DNA of 64,000 nucleotides. It comes from Aquiluna sp. Its GTDB lineage: Bacteria > Actinomycetota > Actinomycetes > Actinomycetales > Microbacteriaceae. The notes beneath the pieces were generated by a model, which was given only the letters and a program-made list of their open reading frames with translations, did not search any database and was not told where the DNA came from. The translations under genes and the position numbers were made by a program. Positions within the stretch are counted from its first letter, which is position 1. Each line of letters opens with the position of its first letter. Location of the stretch: contig JAFMHN010000005.1 in assembly GCA_017854485.1 (NCBI GenBank), positions 1 to 64,000 of the forward strand, read 5' to 3'. Shown in pieces: positions 60,656-64,000 of the stretch.

Positions 60656-61003
60656 CTAGTCGTTATTGAAGCGCTGGTTCCAGCGATCTTCGAAAAACGA
60701 GGGCCCGCCAGGCTCTTTGGCAGAACGCGGTGCTGTCGGGAGCCGGAAATTACTGCTAGCGGTAACCAAGCCAATCACCATCACCATGAATGCCGCGACC
60801 CCGAAAAACGCCACCTGCAGGATTACAGCGAACACTAAAAGGCCAAGGCCGATTAGGGTGACAACCACCCCAAGCACCAGCTTGCGGCCGTTCTTGTTGG
60901 ACGAGCCAACCTCTCGAACGCGATTAGCGAAGCTGGCGTCCTCTTCGATGAGGTTGCGCTCCATCTCCTCGAGAAGTTTGCGCTCACGCTCTGATAGGGC
61001 CAT
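60656..61003 (-). CDS. DUF3040 family membrane protein
   Basis: MALSERERKLLEEMERNLIEEDASFANRV; start at ATG 61003 with GGAGA SD. Confidence 0.88.
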   Translation of the reverse strand: MALSERERKLLEEMERNLIEEDASFANRVREVGSSNKNGRKLVLGVVVTLIGLGLLVFAVILQVAFFGVAAFMVMVIGLVTASSNFRLPTAPRSAKEPGGPSFFEDRWNQRFNND

Positions 61004-61047
61004 TGGTAATCTCCGTTCCTTGTCAATTGTAAACAACTGTGAGCCGC

Positions 61048-61053
61048 TAGGCT
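61048..61053 (+). promoter_or_regulatory. Predicted -10 (TAGGCT) of leaderless prenyl synthase promoter
   Basis: TAGGCT-N7-GTG(61061). Confidence 0.6.
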
Positions 61054-61060
61054 ATCCCGC

Positions 61061-62161
61061 GTGGCTCAAGATTTTTTGTTAGAACTTGTTCAATCCAAGC
61101 TCGATGACTTCTGCGATCAAAAACGCGAAGAGCTGACGAGCATTTCTGAGGACCTAATTCCCCTCATCGATTACACGCAAGCCCTACTGTCTGGGGGCAA
61201 GCGATTCCGGGCGCTGTTCTGCTACTGGTCATTCGCCGCCCAGCACACTAGCCCAGTGACAGAGGATCAACTTTCAATCGACAGCCCGATTGTTGGGGTT
61301 GCCGCAGCCCTAGAAATGTTTCATGCTGCAGCGCTTGTTCATGATGACCTTTTGGACCAAAGTGACACTAGAAGAGGCTCCCCCGCCATTCACAAGCGCT
61401 TCGAGACTCTCCACAAACAAAATCAATACGTGGGCTCAAGCGAGCGATTCGGAGTTGCAGGCTCTGTCCTTGTCGGAGACTTGATGCTTGCCTGGAGTTC
61501 CGAGATTTTCGGCGAAGCACTTCTTCATGGAGTCAAGGAGTCCGCCGAGGCAAGCTGCCGTCATGAATTCGGCAAAATGCGCTTCGAAGTGATGGCAGGG
61601 CAGTACCTGGATGTTCTAGAAGAAAACGCTGCGCCAACCCGAACCGACGGAGCTGCAGTTGCAAGGGCAAACCGCATCATGCTCTACAAGACAGCCAAGT
61701 ACAGCCTCGAGGCACCATTGCTGATTGGTGCAGCACTTGCCGGAGCAAAAGAAGATTCACTCCAGCAGCTAAGTGATTTTGGCATCCCCCTTGGTCTGGC
61801 ATTCCAACTCCGAGATGACGTTCTTGGGGTCTTTGGCGACCCGGAAATTACCGGAAAGCCTGCAGGTGATGACCTGCGTGAGGGAAAAAGAACCGTTTTG
61901 ATTGCGCTGACACTTGAGACATTGCCGAAATCCGTGGCCAAGATCTTCGAGGAGCTGTTGATCTCCGGCGACATCGATGCCGAGCAGTTGGATTTCATGC
62001 GCCAGACAATCGAAGACTCAAAGGCTCTTGAAAAGACTGAGCGGCTGATCTCCGAGCATTCCTACAGGTCGATTGAGGCTCTTGCCGCACTGGAAATTTC
62101 AGATCAGGGAAGAAACGCCCTTGCAAAACTTGCTGACCAAGTAATTAATCGAGCGAAGTAG
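61061..62161 (+). CDS. Polyprenyl synthetase family protein (IdsA-like)
   Basis: GGKRFRALF ... LVHDDLLDQSDTRRGSPAIHK ... FQLRDDVLGVFGD. Confidence 0.94.
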   Translation: MAQDFLLELVQSKLDDFCDQKREELTSISEDLIPLIDYTQALLSGGKRFRALFCYWSFAAQHTSPVTEDQLSIDSPIVGVAAALEMFHAAALVHDDLLDQSDTRRGSPAIHKRFETLHKQNQYVGSSERFGVAGSVLVGDLMLAWSSEIFGEALLHGVKESAEASCRHEFGKMRFEVMAGQYLDVLEENAAPTRTDGAAVARANRIMLYKTAKYSLEAPLLIGAALAGAKEDSLQQLSDFGIPLGLAFQLRDDVLGVFGDPEITGKPAGDDLREGKRTVLIALTLETLPKSVAKIFEELLISGDIDAEQLDFMRQTIEDSKALEKTERLISEHSYRSIEALAALEISDQGRNALAKLADQVINRAK

Positions 62162-62500
62162 TTAGCCAAGCCCCTGGGCGGCCCTGCGAACTGGGGCTTT
62201 GTGACCTGCCAGTAGCGCTGAAATCGGCTCAGTGCCGAGTTCATCGTTCACTTCGTACAGCCAGGTGATTGCCTCTTGAAGACTTAGGCCCAAATCCAGC
62301 AGCAGAATCATGGTTCCCCTGATGCTGCTAAGTGGCTCACCATCAACAATCAGATTCGCCGGCACCATTGGTTCTTTTTCGACTTTGTATGAAAAAAGAA
62401 TGTGCTCGTCAATCAATCGGCGAACTTTCCCAGAAGAAATACCTAGAAGGTCGGCAACCTCATCAATGGTTAGCCACGCATCAACTTTGTCAGTTATCAA
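62162..62500 (-). CDS. Rv2175c-family DNA-binding protein
   Basis: WLTIDEVADLLGISSGKVRRLIDEHILF; position next to prenyl synthase and aroG. Confidence 0.85.
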   Translation of the reverse strand: MITDKVDAWLTIDEVADLLGISSGKVRRLIDEHILFSYKVEKEPMVPANLIVDGEPLSSIRGTMILLLDLGLSLQEAITWLYEVNDELGTEPISALLAGHKAPVRRAAQGLG

Positions 62501-62503
62501 TTC

Positions 62504-63844
62504 CTAATTCCTTGCAGTTTCCACAAGTTGCTCAGCTACCAAAAATGCTAGCTCCAATGACTGCTTGTGGTTCAGTCTTGGGTCACAAACCGACTCGTAG
62601 CGCTCTTCCAGCGTCTTCTCATCAATTTGCTCAGAGCCGCCGAGGCACTCGGCGACATCGTCGCCGGTCAGCTCAACGTGCAGACCACCGGGGTGGGTGC
62701 CAAGTTCGCGGTGAACCTCGAAAAAGCCCATGACCTCATCCATGACATCGTCGAACCTTCTTGACTTGTAGCCGTTCTTGGTGGTCATGCCGTTGCCGTG
62801 CATCGGGTCAGTAATCCAGAGTGGGTTTGCACCGGACTCCTGAGCTGCTTCGATAAGGCGAGGTAGCTCGTCTCTAATCTTTCCAGCACCCATGCGGCTG
62901 ATGAAAGTCAGTCGTCCTGGCTCGCGGTTTGGGTCTAGCTTGTCAATTAGCTGCAGCACATCTTCTTTAGTTGAAGTTGGCCCAAGCTTCACTCCAAGCG
63001 GGTTTTTCACTCGTGAGAAGTAATCGACGTGTGCGCCATCTAGCTGCCTGGTGCGCTCACCAATCCAAATAAAGTGACCGCTGGTGACATACGGGGCGCC
63101 CGATCTGGAATCAAGCCTTGTCAGAGGAACCTCGTAATCAAAAAGCAGACCCTCGTGCGAAACGAAAAACTCAGTTGATTTCAGCTCGTTGGCATCAATG
63201 CCGCAGGCCTCCATAAAGCACATCGCTCGGTCAATGTCCTGGGCAATACTTTCGTAGCGCTTGTTCGCTGGGTTATCAGTAAAGCCCTTGTTCCAGGAGT
63301 GAACTTCGCGAAGGTCTGCGAAGCCGCCGGTGGTGAAGGCGCGAATTAGGTTCAGGGTGCTGGCGGAAGTGTTGTAGGCCTGCATCAAACGGTATGGGTC
63401 GTTCACGCGCGACTCTGGGGTGAATTCGTAACCATTGACCGCGTCGCCGCGGTAGGCAGGAAGCGTTAGGTCTCCCCTGGTTTCAGTGTCTGAAGATCGT
63501 GGCTTAGCGAACTGCCCGGCCATGCGGCCCATCTTGACAACTGGCAGTGACGATCCATACATAAGCACGACTGCCATTTGCAGGACGGTCTTGATGCGGT
63601 TGCGGATGCGGTCTGCGGTGGCGTCTGCGAAAGTCTCGGCACAGTCCCCGCCCTGCAAGATGAAACCCTCGCCCTTTGCAGCGTCAGCAATGCGCTTTTT
63701 TAGCGTGTCAACTTCGCCGGCAAAAACCAACGGTGGCTGCGCGGAAAGCTCCTGCTTTACCTGCTCAAGCAGAATCTCGCTGTCCCAAGTTGGTTGCTGC
63801 TTCGCCTCAAGGTTGAGGTAGTTGTCTAATCCGAACTCTTTCAC
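62504..63844 (-). CDS. aroG: Class II 3-deoxy-7-phosphoheptulonate synthase
   Basis: QGGDCAETFAD ... KMGRMAGQFAKPRS ... ITDPMHGNG ... GGLHVELTGDDVAECLGG. Confidence 0.96.
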   Translation of the reverse strand: MKEFGLDNYLNLEAKQQPTWDSEILLEQVKQELSAQPPLVFAGEVDTLKKRIADAAKGEGFILQGGDCAETFADATADRIRNRIKTVLQMAVVLMYGSSLPVVKMGRMAGQFAKPRSSDTETRGDLTLPAYRGDAVNGYEFTPESRVNDPYRLMQAYNTSASTLNLIRAFTTGGFADLREVHSWNKGFTDNPANKRYESIAQDIDRAMCFMEACGIDANELKSTEFFVSHEGLLFDYEVPLTRLDSRSGAPYVTSGHFIWIGERTRQLDGAHVDYFSRVKNPLGVKLGPTSTKEDVLQLIDKLDPNREPGRLTFISRMGAGKIRDELPRLIEAAQESGANPLWITDPMHGNGMTTKNGYKSRRFDDVMDEVMGFFEVHRELGTHPGGLHVELTGDDVAECLGGSEQIDEKTLEERYESVCDPRLNHKQSLELAFLVAEQLVETARN

Positions 63845-63850
63845 GCTTCC

Positions 63851-64000
63851 CTATTCTGACCTTGCAAGTCTGTTTCTTACGGTCGAGGCATAAACATCCT
63901 CGTAATCCTGATTGCTCAATCGATGGATGCTGTAGATGATCTGATCTGCCACGGCCCGCAAAACTGCTCGTTCGCCTTCCATGCCGGCGAACCTAGAAAA
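63851..64000 (-). CDS. C-terminal fragment of probable 1-acyl-sn-glycerol-3-phosphate acyltransferase, truncated by window edge
   Basis: FSRFAGMEGERAVLRAVADQIIYSIHRLSNQDYEDVYASTVRNRLARSE*; tail resembles actinobacterial PlsC-like proteins near aroG. Confidence 0.55.
   Translation of the reverse strand, partial: FSRFAGMEGERAVLRAVADQIIYSIHRLSNQDYEDVYASTVRNRLARSE

Noticed and set aside
1-64000. CRISPR arrays, transposases, integrases, phage genes, toxin-antitoxin, defence or biosynthetic clusters
   Set aside because: No supporting direct repeats, terminal inverted repeats or recognisable proteins; tRNA-Leu shows no adjacent integration remnants

Overview
This 64 kb window is an ordinary but very compact actinobacterial chromosome segment. 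Gene content and order suggest Microbacteriaceae, possibly a streamlined freshwater lineage (inference; no search was run). I recognise glycogen synthesis (glgC/glgA), pafBC-tatAC-helY, lnt/ppm, the cytochrome bcc-aa3 chain (ctaE-qcrCAB, ctaCDF), trpD, hisD-nrdR-pyrD, dnaE, a full division/cell-wall (dcw) cluster (mraZ-rsmH-ftsL-like-ftsI-murE-murF-mraY-murD-ftsW-murG-murC-ftsQ-ftsZ-yggS-sepF-yggT-divIVA-lspA-rluD), an idsA-like prenyl synthase, an Rv2175c-like regulator and aroG, plus one tRNA-Leu(GAG). I found no mobile elements, CRISPR arrays, phage or defence islands, or large unknown cassettes, and I do not claim a new multi-gene system. The most interesting signals are non-coding or architectural: (1) a recurrent TANNNT-N6/7-start-codon arrangement at 12 genes, indicating leaderless transcription; (2) convergent genes sharing 4-nt stop codons, with at least one terminator embedded in the neighbouring CDS; (3) triple 10-bp MraZ-box repeats; (4) structured leaders at rbpA and ftsZ that could sequester the Shine-Dalgarno sequence; (5) absences at otherwise conserved loci (Pup-proteasome module, pknL, pgeF). 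Several ORF-track starts appear over-extended and are corrected below.
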